A DNA stretch of 64,000 bases from Fimenecus sp045545735 (GTDB lineage Bacteria; Bacillota; Clostridia; Oscillospirales; Acutalibacteraceae): assembly GCA_045545735.1 (NCBI GenBank), contig JAZQBM010000007.1, positions 62,001 to 126,000 on the forward strand. Reading direction: 5' to 3'. The notes under the pieces were generated by a model. That model was not told where the DNA came from, searched no databases, and worked only from the letters and a program-made list of their open reading frames with translations. Position numbers and translations under genes: made by a program. Numbering within the stretch: position 1 is the stretch's first letter; each line of letters begins with the position of its first letter. Below are positions 7,968 through 17,294 of the stretch, piece after piece.

Positions 7968-8843
7968 TTATAATGCCTTCGCTAATTCTTTAATATATGC
8001 TTTGAAATCATCTGCAATTTCAGGGTGGTTAAGAGCAACCTCGCAATTTGCTTTCATAATACCCATTTTGTTGCCCATATCATAGCGTGTGCCGTAATAA
8101 TCAAGAGCAATAACGCCTTTTGTTTGTGCAAGTGTTTTCATAGCGTCTGTAAGCTGAAGCTCGTTACCTGCACCCTTTGGTGTGTTTTCAAGAATATCAA
8201 AAATTTCTGGCGGCATTACAACACGGCCAAGAATTGAATAGTTTGAGAAAATTTCTTCAGGCTTTGGTTTTTCAATCATATCTGTACAGTTGAAAACCTT
8301 GTCTTCAATTTCTTCAACTTTAAGTGAGCAGTATTTTGAAACATCTTTTGTAGGTACTTCTTTAACACCAACAACGCCCTTGCCGTATTTTTCATAAGCG
8401 TCAATAAGTTGCTTTGTAACGGGTTCTTTGTCAGAAATGAACACATCATCACCGTAAAGAATTGCAAAAGGCTCGTTACCTACGAAATTCTTTGCACAAA
8501 GCACAGCGTGACCAAGTCCGCCTGTTTCTTTCTGACGAAGAAAATATGTGTTGCAAAGCTGTGAACATTCAAGAACTGATTCGTAAAGCTCTTTCTTATC
8601 AGGATTTTTACTTAACTTGTCTTCAAGTTCATAAGCGTGGTCAAAGTGGTCTTCAATAACTCCCTTGCCACGATTTGTGATAATAAGCACGTCAGTAATG
8701 CCTGATTTTGCTGCTTCTTCAACAAGATATTGAATTGCAGGTTTGTCAACAATGTTTAGCATTTCTTTCGGAACTGCTTTTGATGCAGGAAGAACTCTTG
8801 TGCCAAGTCCTGCCGCAGGAATAATCGCCTTTGTAATTTTCAT
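7968..8843 (-). CDS. galU: UTP-glucose-1-phosphate uridylyltransferase
   Basis: Forms UDP-glucose from glucose-1-phosphate and UTP, feeding glycolipid and polysaccharide synthesis. The 291-residue protein starts with KAIIPAAGLGTRVLPASKAVPKEM-type sequence, containing the nucleotidyltransferase signature GLGTR and the PKEM lysine. It has IQYLVEEAAKSGI next, and EKPKPEE in the middle, all typical of GalU/HasC. AGGAGAATT precedes ATG 8843. It is the last gene of a minus-strand operon with the RING-like protein (10-nt gap) and adenosylhomocysteinase. Glucose-1-phosphate released by the nearby glycogen phosphorylase could be its substrate; that link is inference. Confidence 0.95.
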   Translation of the reverse strand: MKITKAIIPAAGLGTRVLPASKAVPKEMLNIVDKPAIQYLVEEAAKSGITDVLIITNRGKGVIEDHFDHAYELEDKLSKNPDKKELYESVLECSQLCNTYFLRQKETGGLGHAVLCAKNFVGNEPFAILYGDDVFISDKEPVTKQLIDAYEKYGKGVVGVKEVPTKDVSKYCSLKVEEIEDKVFNCTDMIEKPKPEEIFSNYSILGRVVMPPEIFDILENTPKGAGNELQLTDAMKTLAQTKGVIALDYYGTRYDMGNKMGIMKANCEVALNHPEIADDFKAYIKELAKAL

Positions 8844-8853
8844 AATAATTCTC

Positions 8854-9801
8854 CTATTTAATAAATTGGAATAAATAACTTATTGCCATCATAACAAAAT
8901 CATACGATAAAATCGCAAGAAGTGTTGCTGAAACTGATATACCGCCTTTTTTGAAATACAAAAGTTTTTGCTGATTTTCATCTTGCGTTTCAGTTTTTAT
9001 TTGTCGTATGTTTTTGAGCGTGTGATTATAATACAATTTGTTTGCTTTAAAACCTGCAAACAAGTGTATTGCGAGTAAAACGCCCAATTGCGAAACAAGA
9101 AGAACTGTTCCTGCAACATTTTCTTTGAAAACATTAACAAAATCACTTCTGTATTGGGTCATAAGTTCTTGCTCTTCTTTTGCCGTTTCAGGTTGCTCAA
9201 CATCTTGATACTGCACAAGCATATCATACAAATCATTTGAAAGTTTGTCTGATGCAGACGGCAAAGAAAAAATTACGGAAGATGCAACCATTATAGCAAT
9301 CAGAATTGCACCGATTTTATGAAGTTTTCTGTAAAAGAACCAATATGGTGCTAATAAAAACGCTGACCAACTGAAAGTGCTTTTCTTTGACTTCAGGTAA
9401 AAGAAGTTCTGAATATATTTAAAAGCGTTAAGCTGAACAAATTCAGCAACTTCTTCTGTTTTAACATCGTTTTCCATTTCTTTTGGGAAAAGTGAAAGTG
9501 GGTTTGTGCCACTACCAAAAAATGCGGTAGTCGGTGCTTGCTGTGAACTGTAAACGGGATTATCGTCTTTTTGCGGTTGCTCGTTTATGGGTTCAGTTTT
9601 TGGCGTTCCGTTTTCTAGGGGTACCCAGCGGTAGCCCTCATTATGCTTGTCAAAATTTCCGCACTCGCCGTTTTTCTTGTAGCAATCACGGTGATGGGGT
9701 GTTCCGCAAAGAGGACAAACAACAATGTCATCTTCTCCGTTAAAATCTTTTTCGCATATAGGGCATTTTTGATTTAAGTATCTAAAATAATTATTGTTCA
9801 T
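8854..9801 (-). CDS. RING-like zinc finger, DUF2628-type membrane protein
   Basis: Function unknown. The start was placed at ATG 9801 (MNNNYFRYLNQ); a TTG five codons earlier is possible but would overlap the upstream stop. The 315-residue product begins with a cross-brace zinc site, CPIC-x12-CPLC-xxx-HHRDC-x5-C, resembling prokaryotic RING fingers. A polar linker follows (about 60-120), and then a hydrophobic domain with helices near 145-185, 225-250 and 285-312 of the kind annotated DUF2628. The SWSAFLLAPYWFFYRK segment is typical of that membrane domain. It starts 2 nt after the adenosylhomocysteinase stop and is followed by galU. A cytoplasmic zinc head on a membrane anchor suggests protein-protein contact rather than catalysis; this is inference. 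Confidence 0.7.
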   Translation of the reverse strand: MNNNYFRYLNQKCPICEKDFNGEDDIVVCPLCGTPHHRDCYKKNGECGNFDKHNEGYRWVPLENGTPKTEPINEQPQKDDNPVYSSQQAPTTAFFGSGTNPLSLFPKEMENDVKTEEVAEFVQLNAFKYIQNFFYLKSKKSTFSWSAFLLAPYWFFYRKLHKIGAILIAIMVASSVIFSLPSASDKLSNDLYDMLVQYQDVEQPETAKEEQELMTQYRSDFVNVFKENVAGTVLLVSQLGVLLAIHLFAGFKANKLYYNHTLKNIRQIKTETQDENQQKLLYFKKGGISVSATLLAILSYDFVMMAISYLFQFIK

Positions 9802-9803
9802 TT

Positions 9804-11048
9804 TTAAACATTCCAACTATTAACATATTTTTCTTGCTCAGGTGTGAGCACGTCGATTTCTGTACCCCAGCTGTTAAGTTTTCTCAATGCAACCTTTTTG
9901 TCAATTTCTTCAGGAACATCAATAACAGATGCCGAAAGATTTTTATGATTTTTCACAATGTATTCAGCACAAAGTGCCTGAATTGAAAAACTCATATCCA
10001 TAATTTCAGCAGGGTGTCCGTCACCTGCGGCAAGATTTACAAGTCTGCCTTCCGCAATTACGCTGATTGTTCTGCCGTCGGGAAGAACGTAACCCATTAT
10101 ATTATTTCTCTGTTGTTTGATTTCAATCGACATACTTTCTAAGTCGGGAAGATTAATTTCAACATTAAAGTGGCCTGCGTTGCAACAAATTGCACCGTCT
10201 TTCATATTTTCAAATGCTTTTTTAGTAATAACGTCCTTGCAACCTGTAACTGTAACGAAAAAGTCACCTTCTTTTGCGGCGTCAACCATTTCCATTACTG
10301 AAAAACCGTCCATTCTCGCTTCCATAGCTTTAATAGGGTCAATTTCAGTAACAATTACCTGTGCACCAAGAGCGTTTGCTCGCATAGCAACACCTTTTCC
10401 GCACCAACCATAGCCCGCAACGACTACCTTTTTGCCCGCAACAATAAGGTTTGTTGTACGGTTAATGCCGTCCCAAACTGATTGACCGGTGCCATAACGA
10501 TTGTCAAAAAGATATTTGCACTTTGCGTTGTTTACGGCAATCATAGGGAATTTAAGTGCCTCGTCTTTCGCCATTGAAACAAGACGGATAATACCTGTTG
10601 TTGTTTCTTCACAACCGCCCATTACTTTAGGTAAAAGTTCGGGGTATTCGTTGTGAATAAGATTTACAAGGTCACCGCCGTCATCAATAATTACGTCAGG
10701 ACCTACTTTAATAACTTCACGAAGATGTGACATATATTCTTCACTTGTTGCATTATACCAAGCGAAAACGTTAAGCCCGTTATAGCTGAGTGCTGCGGCA
10801 ACATCGTCTTGAGTTGAGAGTGGGTTTGAACCGGTAACATACATTTCTGCACCGCCTGCGGCAAGTACTGTGCAAAGATACGCGGTTTTTGCTTCAAGGT
10901 GAATTGAAAGTGCAACCTTTAAATCTTTGAAAGGCTTTGTTTCAAGAAAGTCTTTTTCAATGCTTCGAAGCACCGGCATATGTGCTTTTACCCAATCAAT
11001 TTTACGTTGACCTGATTCATAAAGGGAAATATCACGAATTAAATTCAT
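9804..11048 (-). CDS. ahcY: Adenosylhomocysteinase (S-adenosylhomocysteine hydrolase)
   Basis: Hydrolyses S-adenosylhomocysteine to homocysteine and adenosine, clearing the product of methylation; NAD-dependent and cytoplasmic. The 414-residue protein shows DISLYESGQRKIDWVKAHMP at the N terminus, AAGGAEMYVTGSNPLSTQDD, the NAD motif VVAGYGWCGKGVAMRA, and HPAEIMDMSFS near the C terminus, all family landmarks. It is shorter than eukaryotic forms (about 430). It is the first gene of the operon with the RING-like protein and galU. Many Firmicutes instead use the Pfs/LuxS route, so this indicates the one-step SAH cycle. No SAH or SAM riboswitch is visible in the leader. Confidence 0.93.
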   Translation of the reverse strand: MNLIRDISLYESGQRKIDWVKAHMPVLRSIEKDFLETKPFKDLKVALSIHLEAKTAYLCTVLAAGGAEMYVTGSNPLSTQDDVAAALSYNGLNVFAWYNATSEEYMSHLREVIKVGPDVIIDDGGDLVNLIHNEYPELLPKVMGGCEETTTGIIRLVSMAKDEALKFPMIAVNNAKCKYLFDNRYGTGQSVWDGINRTTNLIVAGKKVVVAGYGWCGKGVAMRANALGAQVIVTEIDPIKAMEARMDGFSVMEMVDAAKEGDFFVTVTGCKDVITKKAFENMKDGAICCNAGHFNVEINLPDLESMSIEIKQQRNNIMGYVLPDGRTISVIAEGRLVNLAAGDGHPAEIMDMSFSIQALCAEYIVKNHKNLSASVIDVPEEIDKKVALRKLNSWGTEIDVLTPEQEKYVNSWNV

Positions 11049-11085
11049 TTTTTTACTCCATATATTATTGTATTATATAAATTAT

Positions 11086-11114
11086 ATCTTATCACAATGC
11101 ATATAAAAAATCAA
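11086..11114 (-). promoter_or_regulatory. Sigma-A promoter of the ahcY operon
   Basis: On the minus strand TTGATT (109-114 of 11,0xx, i.e. 11109-11114) and TAAGAT (11086-11091) are 17 nt apart, with a TG dinucleotide extending the -10. Confidence 0.55.
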
Positions 11115-11153
11115 TTACAAAAAAGTTACGGTTATGTGAGCGAACTGAAAATA

Positions 11154-11182
11154 TTGACAATGTTCTCAAATTATGAGATAAT
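11154..11182 (+). promoter_or_regulatory. Sigma-A promoter of the DUF4474 lipoprotein gene
   Basis: Perfect TTGACA (11154-11159), 17-nt spacer, GATAAT (11177-11182), about 38 nt before the ATG. Confidence 0.75.
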
Positions 11183-11220
11183 AAACTGCGATTAAAGAAT
11201 TTTATGTGGAGGGATTACAT

Positions 11221-12198
11221 ATGAAATCTACACTTTTCAGAATAATGGCTGCAATGATGGCTCTTGTTATGGTTGTTTGCTGTTTTTCATCTTGTTCAGG
11301 CAATAAAAACCCTGACGACGAAATAACAAAACCATCTGATGTTGAAGGACCTAGCGGAAACGATGACCTTATCGATTTTGACGAAATTGAATGGGATGAC
11401 CCATCAACAACAGCTACAACTACAACAACTGCACCGTCAAAAGAAACAACAACAAAAGCTCCTGTAACAAATAAACCTTCAGGCGGTACAACAGAGAGTA
11501 CAACAGGTACACAGATTACTCAGGAAGATATGATTGCAGCTCTTAATGCGGCAGGTTATGCTTATGACGAAGAACAGCAGGTTTTCTATTCAACACTTAA
11601 TCCATGGCAACGTCACTTTGGTTTTGGCGATATTTATGACGAGGCTGCAGCATATGTAAATATGAGATACACTACTTTCAAGGCTGACTTTAAATATGAT
11701 GGTCTTCTTTGGAGACTCCAGTGGTGGAAAGGTCAGTACGGTATTCTTGAAGGTGCAGAATTAGGTGTTTATACAAAAGACCCTAACTCAACATCTGATT
11801 TCTACGATTGTGCTGATAACGACCATCTTATGGAGATGAGTTTTGAGTATTATCGCACAGTAAAAGATTATAACAACAAGAATATGTTGTTCTATCGTGA
11901 AGAAGAACCACACTGGTGGCTTACAGGCTTTAAAGTAGGTTACACAGCAGGTTCAAACAAGAGCGTTGTTAAGGCTACACTTAAAGCATATGATGAAGGC
12001 ATGGCTGACGGAATTGAGTCAGGCCTTCAGGCGGTTACTGACAACAAGGGCAACTGGAAAGGCTTTGTTGAATATTCTAAATCAATGCCTGCAGGCACAA
12101 AGAACTTCTATAAGAGAGATGGAAATGTGTTTACAGTTATCTGGGTTGATGCAGGATATGAAAATTATCAGACACAGGATATTTCACCTGAAGCATAA
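11221..12198 (+). CDS. DUF4474-domain lipoprotein
   Basis: Exported lipoprotein of unknown function. ATG 11221 follows GGAGGG; an upstream in-frame ATG at 11206 has no ribosome site. The 325-residue product has a signal peptide ending in a lipobox-like VCCFSSC near residue 24, then a low-complexity Asp/Thr-rich linker (about 35-95) of the kind that tethers domains to the outer membrane face. From about residue 105 it has a domain with YDEEQQVFYSTLNPWQRHFG and LLWRLQWWKGQYGILEGAE. This pattern is that of DUF4474, widespread in Clostridia. It has its own promoter and terminator, so it is a single-gene unit. Surface location is inferred from the lipobox. No catalytic motif is evident. Confidence 0.8.
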   Translation: MKSTLFRIMAAMMALVMVVCCFSSCSGNKNPDDEITKPSDVEGPSGNDDLIDFDEIEWDDPSTTATTTTTAPSKETTTKAPVTNKPSGGTTESTTGTQITQEDMIAALNAAGYAYDEEQQVFYSTLNPWQRHFGFGDIYDEAAAYVNMRYTTFKADFKYDGLLWRLQWWKGQYGILEGAELGVYTKDPNSTSDFYDCADNDHLMEMSFEYYRTVKDYNNKNMLFYREEEPHWWLTGFKVGYTAGSNKSVVKATLKAYDEGMADGIESGLQAVTDNKGNWKGFVEYSKSMPAGTKNFYKRDGNVFTVIWVDAGYENYQTQDISPEA

Positions 12199-12211
12199 TT
12201 AAAATCTTATA

Positions 12212-12252
12212 AACACCGTAGATTTTTATTAAAATCTGCGGTGTTTTTTCAT
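12212..12252 (+). terminator. Terminator of the lipoprotein gene
   Basis: AACACCGTAGATTTT and AAAATCTGCGGTGTT form a stem with one mismatch pair over TATT, followed by a T-run. Confidence 0.75.
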
Positions 12253-12298
12253 TTTTTATAGAAATTTTAAATATATTTTAAAAAACTTTATATTACAG

Positions 12299-12327
12299 TT
12301 GAAATATGCTTGATTTTAGTGTAAAAT
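12299..12327 (+). promoter_or_regulatory. Sigma-A promoter of glgP
   Basis: TTGAAA (12299-12304), 17-nt spacer, TAAAAT (12322-12327); the start codon is 55 nt downstream. Confidence 0.6.
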
Positions 12328-12382
12328 ATACAAACAGACTTTAATTTTTAATGTTTTTTATAAATTTTTTTGGAGGATTTGT

Positions 12383-14797
12383 ATGAATTATAGCCTTACA
12401 AAGAAACAAGCAAAAGAACTTGTTGAATCAAAACTTTCTCATTTTATCGGCGTAAATCCCGATGAAGCTACAAATGAGCAATTTTATAAAGCTATTGCCC
12501 TTATCGTTCGTGATATGATGAGTCAGGGCAGAGCAGAATTTTCAAAAGAAGGTTCTAAAAAAGGAACAAAAAGAGTTTACTATCTTTGCATGGAATTCCT
12601 TATGGGACGTTCACTTAAAAACAACCTTTACAATTTGAATCTTACAAAGGTTTTTGAAAGCGTATTAAAAGATTACGGCATCAAAATCGACTCAATTTAT
12701 GATTGTGAGCCTGACGCAGGTCTTGGCAACGGTGGCCTTGGTCGTCTTGCCGCTTGCTATCTTGATGGTCTTGCAACTCAAGGTTATGTTGCAAAGGGTT
12801 ACACAATTCTTTACGAATACGGCATCTTTAAGCAGAAGTTAGTTGATGGTTGGCAGACAGAACTTCCTGATTTCTGGCTTCCGGGAGGAGATGTGTGGCT
12901 TGTACCTCACGAAGAGCAGGCTATGGAAATTAAGTTTGAAGGTGAAGTACGCGACACATGGGAAAATCAGTATCACAGCGTTGAAATTGAAAACCCAACA
13001 GTAATTCAGGCTATTCCTTATGATATGCACGTTGCAGGTAAAGACGGTAAGGGCGTTTCAGTTCTTCGTCTTTGGTCTGCAAAAGCACCCGGTCTTGATA
13101 TGGCTCTTTTCAATCAGGGTGACTATATGCGTGCTATGGAAAGAAATGCTATGGCAGAAGTAATCAGTAAAGTTCTTTACCCTGCAGATAATCACCCTGA
13201 AGGCAAGTCACTTCGTCTTCGTCAACAGTATTTCCTTGTATCTGCATCAATTCAGGACATTGTTCAGCACCACCTTCGTGAGTTCGGTACAATGGATAAC
13301 TTTGCAGATAAAGTTGCAATCCACGTAAACGATACTCATCCAACAATGGCAATTCCTGAACTTATGAGAATTCTTCTCGACGAGTGCGGATATGGTTGGG
13401 ACGATGCTTGGAATGTTGTTACCAATACAGTTGCATATACAAACCATACAGTTATGAAAGAGGCTCTTGAATGTTGGCCGGAAGACCTTTATAAACGTCT
13501 TATGCCAAGACTTTGGCAGATTACAAAGGAAATTGACAATCGTTTCCGCTCTTATGTATGGGAAAGCACACACAATGCAGATATGGTTGAGCGTATGGCG
13601 GTTATGTCAAACGGTGTTGTAAGAATGGCTAACCTTTGCGTTGCAGGTTCACACTGTGTAAACGGTGTTTCCGCACTTCACAGCGAAATTCTTAAAGACA
13701 CAGTTTTCTCAGATTTCTATGCTCTCACACCAAACAAATTCACAAATGTTACAAACGGTATTGCTCATAGACGTTGGCTTTGTCAGGCTAACCCGAAACT
13801 TACAAATTACCTTACAGACCTTATCGGTGATGGTTTTGTAAAGAATGGTGACGCACTTCTTGATTTGAGAAAGTATAAAGACGATAAAGCAGTACTTGAC
13901 GAACTCGGTAAAATCAAGCGTGCAAATAAAGAAGAATTTGCAAAGTATGTGCTTAAGCACAACGGAATTAAGCTTGACCCTGATTCAATTTTTGATGTTC
14001 AGGTTAAGCGTCTTCACGAGTATAAGCGTCAGCAACTTAATGCACTTAATATTTTGTCACAGTACCTTGCAATCAAAGAAAATCCAAATGGTGAGTTTAT
14101 TCCTCACACATATATTTTTGGTGCAAAAGCAGCATCAGGTTACTTTATGGCAAAGAAGATTATTTCTTTCATCTGTGCACTTGCTGATGTAATCAACAAC
14201 GACCCTGACGTTAAAGGCAGACTTAAAGTTGTTTATGTTGAAGATTACAATGTTACACTTGCTGAAAAACTTATGCCTGCTGCTGATATTTCGGAGCAGA
14301 TTTCACTTGCAGGTACTGAAGCTTCAGGTACAGGTAATATGAAACTTATGCTTAACGGTGCAGTAACACTTGGCACAATGGACGGTGCTAATGTTGAGAT
14401 TTATGAAGCAGTTGGCGACGAAAATATTTACATTTTCGGTATGAGTACACCTGAAGTTGAACAACTTAAAAAGCGTGGTTACAATCCAGAAATGTTCTAC
14501 AACAACAATGCAGAACTTCATAAGATTCTCGACTTTGCAAATGCAAACGGAATTGGTGGCAGAATGTTCCATGAAGTAACTTCAACAATCATTCATCACG
14601 ACCCATATATGGCTCTTGCAGATTTTGAAGATTACAGAAATACTCAGCAGAGAATTTCAAAAGACTTCTTAGACCGCGACAACTGGAACAAGATGTCACT
14701 TATGAATATCTCAGGTGCAGGTCGATTTGCCGCAGACCGTGCAATTAACGAATATGCACAGAATATCTGGAACGCAAAATCAGCACTTAAAAAATAA
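12383..14797 (+). CDS. glgP: Glycogen/starch phosphorylase
   Basis: Releases glucose-1-phosphate from the ends of alpha-1,4-glucans using phosphate; PLP-dependent and cytoplasmic. The 804-residue protein is of normal family length (about 800-830). It has DAGLGNGGLGRLAACYLD near residue 115, HVNDTHPTMAIPELMR near 315, VKRLHEYKRQQLN near 535, and the PLP block EASGTGNMKLMLNGA with the Schiff-base Lys at residue 654. TTTGGAGGATTTGT precedes ATG 12383. It is monocistronic between its own promoter and a bidirectional terminator. The product feeds GalU or glycolysis. Confidence 0.96.
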   Translation: MNYSLTKKQAKELVESKLSHFIGVNPDEATNEQFYKAIALIVRDMMSQGRAEFSKEGSKKGTKRVYYLCMEFLMGRSLKNNLYNLNLTKVFESVLKDYGIKIDSIYDCEPDAGLGNGGLGRLAACYLDGLATQGYVAKGYTILYEYGIFKQKLVDGWQTELPDFWLPGGDVWLVPHEEQAMEIKFEGEVRDTWENQYHSVEIENPTVIQAIPYDMHVAGKDGKGVSVLRLWSAKAPGLDMALFNQGDYMRAMERNAMAEVISKVLYPADNHPEGKSLRLRQQYFLVSASIQDIVQHHLREFGTMDNFADKVAIHVNDTHPTMAIPELMRILLDECGYGWDDAWNVVTNTVAYTNHTVMKEALECWPEDLYKRLMPRLWQITKEIDNRFRSYVWESTHNADMVERMAVMSNGVVRMANLCVAGSHCVNGVSALHSEILKDTVFSDFYALTPNKFTNVTNGIAHRRWLCQANPKLTNYLTDLIGDGFVKNGDALLDLRKYKDDKAVLDELGKIKRANKEEFAKYVLKHNGIKLDPDSIFDVQVKRLHEYKRQQLNALNILSQYLAIKENPNGEFIPHTYIFGAKAASGYFMAKKIISFICALADVINNDPDVKGRLKVVYVEDYNVTLAEKLMPAADISEQISLAGTEASGTGNMKLMLNGAVTLGTMDGANVEIYEAVGDENIYIFGMSTPEVEQLKKRGYNPEMFYNNNAELHKILDFANANGIGGRMFHEVTSTIIHHDPYMALADFEDYRNTQQRISKDFLDRDNWNKMSLMNISGAGRFAADRAINEYAQNIWNAKSALKK

Positions 14798-14803
14798 GAA
14801 ATA

Positions 14804-14835
14804 AAAAGCAGGTCATTGACCTGCTTTTATTTTTG
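14804..14835. terminator. Bidirectional terminator between glgP and cca
   Basis: AAAAGCAGGTC (14804-14814) and GACCTGCTTTT (14818-14828) around an ATT loop, with T-tracts on both strands. Confidence 0.8.
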
Positions 14836-16170
14836 TATAAATTTCAACAATTTATCTTTCTCGTTCTCAACTTTACCATCAATTACTGCGGTGAGACATT
14901 TTTCTAATGTGTCGCCGATTTTTTTGCCTTTGTACCCAAGAGAAATCAAATCGTTACCATCAATTGCGAGATGCTTTATTGAAAAACATTCTTTTTCATT
15001 TATAATCTCATTTATAATATCGCGGGTTTGCTTGTAAAAATCTTCCCCACGGAAATACTCGGGATTTTGTGCCGAGTTATCGCAATATTTAATTTCAATT
15101 AAGTCGAAAATCAAATCGCTACCTATTTGTGACATAATCTTTTTAAGTCGTTTACGGTCAGGGCTTGTCATATCGTTGACCATAATAGGTGAGTCGTGCA
15201 TTCTGACAAGTGTTACAACTTTATTTTTAGTATCATTATCAAAACGAAGTCGCGTCATAATCTTTTCTGTGATTTCGGCACTCTTTTTCGGGTGAGAGTA
15301 ATAATGTTGCTCGCCTTTTTCATCAAAATGTGCAACACACGGTTTTCCTATATCGTGAAAGAAAAGTGCAAGACGGATTATACTGTTTTGACTACTCTTT
15401 TCAACTGCTTTAAGAGTATGAGTGTAAACATCATAACAATGGTGACGGTTTTTCTGCTCAAATCCAACACAATCGCTGATTTCGGGAATAAAAACAGCAA
15501 TTACATCTGCAAATTCTTGCAAAACATTATAGCAGTTTTCGCCGCATAAAAGTTTGGTGAATTCTTCACGAATACGCTCTGCAGAAATGTTTTTAAGCAA
15601 ATCTTTACAGTTGTGGATTGCCTTTTTGGTTTCTTCTTCAATTTCAAATCCTAAAACTGACGAAAATCGCATAGCACGAAGAATTCTTAAAGCATCTTCA
15701 CGAAATCGTGTTTCTGCGTCACCAATGCAACGGATTGTATTGTTTTTTATATCTTGAAGTCCACCGACAAGGTCGCAAAATCCATTGTCAAAATCGTATG
15801 CAATACCATTCATTGTGAAATCACGACGCACAACATCATCTGCCAACGAATTTGAAAAAGTTACGCTGTCAGGGTGACGATTGTCAGAGTAAGTGCCCTC
15901 ACTTCTGTATGTGGTTATCTCAAGTGGCTCATTATTGATAAGCACCGTAACCGTGCCGTGCTTTATGCCCGTTTCAATAACACGAAAATCCGAAAAAACC
16001 TGTTTGACTTCATCCGGTGTAGCGTTTGTTGTAATGTCAATGTCACCAATGGGTAATCCCATAACAAAATCACGCACACTACCACCGATTAAAAACGCCT
16101 CAAAACCTTTTGATTTAAGAATTTCAACAGCATTTTTTGATTCAGGCTTAAAGTTATTTGTTTTCGTCAT
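14827..16170 (-). CDS. cca: CCA tRNA nucleotidyltransferase with HD domain
   Basis: Adds or repairs the 3' CCA end of tRNA. The 447-residue protein has the class II nucleotidyltransferase head with LIGGSVRDFVMG and the metal-binding DIDITT (about residues 27-50), the RRDFTMNGIAYD motif, and RFREDALRILRAMRF, which marks the RNA-binding neck. After about residue 240 it carries an HD phosphohydrolase-type domain (LFFHDIGKP). The HD fusion is known from other bacterial CCA enzymes. It overlaps the TSCPD gene by 17 bp and is the last gene of the four-gene minus-strand operon. Whether it adds CCA or only A cannot be told from the sequence alone. Confidence 0.92.
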   Translation of the reverse strand: MTKTNNFKPESKNAVEILKSKGFEAFLIGGSVRDFVMGLPIGDIDITTNATPDEVKQVFSDFRVIETGIKHGTVTVLINNEPLEITTYRSEGTYSDNRHPDSVTFSNSLADDVVRRDFTMNGIAYDFDNGFCDLVGGLQDIKNNTIRCIGDAETRFREDALRILRAMRFSSVLGFEIEEETKKAIHNCKDLLKNISAERIREEFTKLLCGENCYNVLQEFADVIAVFIPEISDCVGFEQKNRHHCYDVYTHTLKAVEKSSQNSIIRLALFFHDIGKPCVAHFDEKGEQHYYSHPKKSAEITEKIMTRLRFDNDTKNKVVTLVRMHDSPIMVNDMTSPDRKRLKKIMSQIGSDLIFDLIEIKYCDNSAQNPEYFRGEDFYKQTRDIINEIINEKECFSIKHLAIDGNDLISLGYKGKKIGDTLEKCLTAVIDGKVENEKDKLLKFIQK

Positions 16171-16411
16171 TTAATGCTTTTTCTAATGCCAAAGCCAACT
16201 GGTCAGGGCAAGAAGTGTTTTTAAATCCACATTTCATACCCTTGAGCAATTCTATAACTTCTTCGGCAGGTCTGCCCTCAACAAGAGCACCGATTCCTTT
16301 AAGGTTTCCGTTGCATCCGCCAAAGAATGAAACGTTCTTAACTATTCCGTTATCTAATTCAAAATCAATCTGTCGTGAGCAAGTGCCACGAGTTTTATAT
16401 GAATGTGTCAT
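16154..16411 (-). CDS. TSCPD-domain protein
   Basis: Small 85-residue protein of unknown function. The hallmark TSCPDQLALAL lies at about residues 67-77, with further cysteines in RGTCSRQ and FGGCNGN, giving four conserved Cys that could bind a metal. This domain is found alone or at the C terminus of vitamin-B12-dependent ribonucleotide reductases. Here it is stand-alone, the size of the TIGR03905-like family. ATG 16411 has GAGG upstream. It starts 1 nt after the rsmA stop and overlaps cca by 17 bp, so translation is probably coupled. Its role in the tRNA/rRNA operon is unknown. Confidence 0.8.
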   Translation of the reverse strand: MTHSYKTRGTCSRQIDFELDNGIVKNVSFFGGCNGNLKGIGALVEGRPAEEVIELLKGMKCGFKNTSCPDQLALALEKALNDENK

Positions 16412-16412
16412 A

Positions 16413-17294
16413 TTATTTTACCTCATAAATTTCATTTGCAAGTGTAACTAATTCTTCCATTGTTAATGCTTCTGCACGGGCGGTTGGTGAAAGCCCTGCG
16501 TTTTCTATTGCAAGTGCAAGTTTGTCTTTTGGAATATTCATTCCACTTGAAACAGAGTTTAGAATGGTCTTTCTTCTTTGTGCAAAAGCAGATTTAATCA
16601 TTTTGAAGAACAACGCCTCATCAGCTACGTTGTAATCACCTTTTTTAGTCAAATCAAGTCCGATTACGCAACTGTCAACTTTAGGGCTTGGGAAGAATGA
16701 CCCACGAGAAACATCGAAAAGTTTTTTTGCCTCTGCATAGTAATTTACTGCAACTGTTACCGCACCGCTTTCTCTTGAGCCAACTTTTGCACAAAGACGG
16801 TCGCCCGCCTCTTTCTGTACCATAACAATAATCTTGTTAAATGGCAACTTTTCTTCAAGAAGTCGCATAATTACAGGGCTTGTAATGTAGTATGGAAGAT
16901 TTGCACACACAAAAACTTCCATGCCCTGAAAATGTTCTTCAATGACTTTTTTTAGGTCGATTTTAAGAATATCGCCATTAATGAGTGTAAGATTATCATA
17001 CCCTGAAAGTGTATCTTCTAATACGGGGAAAAGTCTTGTGTCAAGTTCAACGCACACAACTTTTTCACAGCGTTCAAGCAGTTCTTTCGTAAGAACGCCC
17101 ACACCTGCACCTATTTCAAGTACACCTATAGGCTTGTCCGTACTTTCTCGTACAGTGTCTGCCATTCGCGGACAAACAGTAGGGTTTACAAGAAAGTTTT
17201 GCCCTAATCCTTTTGAAAATGTAACTGAATGTTCGCCCATAACCTTTTTAATAACTGAAAGGTCAGTAAGCGTGTAATTTTTCTTATTTGACAT
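16413..17294 (-). CDS. rsmA: 16S rRNA dimethyladenosine transferase
   Basis: Dimethylates the two adjacent adenines in the 3' hairpin of 16S rRNA using SAM (KsgA). The 293-residue protein has the family start KGLGQNFLVNP near residue 28, the SAM motif LEIGAGVGVLTKEL near 60, and the catalytic NLPYYITSPV near 130. Length is typical. It overlaps the upstream aminotransferase gene by 11 bp and is followed 1 nt later by the TSCPD gene. Its coupling with cca places two RNA-maturation enzymes together. Adenosylhomocysteine made by this kind of enzyme is the substrate of ahcY nearby; that is pathway knowledge, not linkage evidence. Confidence 0.95.
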   Translation of the reverse strand: MSNKKNYTLTDLSVIKKVMGEHSVTFSKGLGQNFLVNPTVCPRMADTVRESTDKPIGVLEIGAGVGVLTKELLERCEKVVCVELDTRLFPVLEDTLSGYDNLTLINGDILKIDLKKVIEEHFQGMEVFVCANLPYYITSPVIMRLLEEKLPFNKIIVMVQKEAGDRLCAKVGSRESGAVTVAVNYYAEAKKLFDVSRGSFFPSPKVDSCVIGLDLTKKGDYNVADEALFFKMIKSAFAQRRKTILNSVSSGMNIPKDKLALAIENAGLSPTARAEALTMEELVTLANEIYEVK

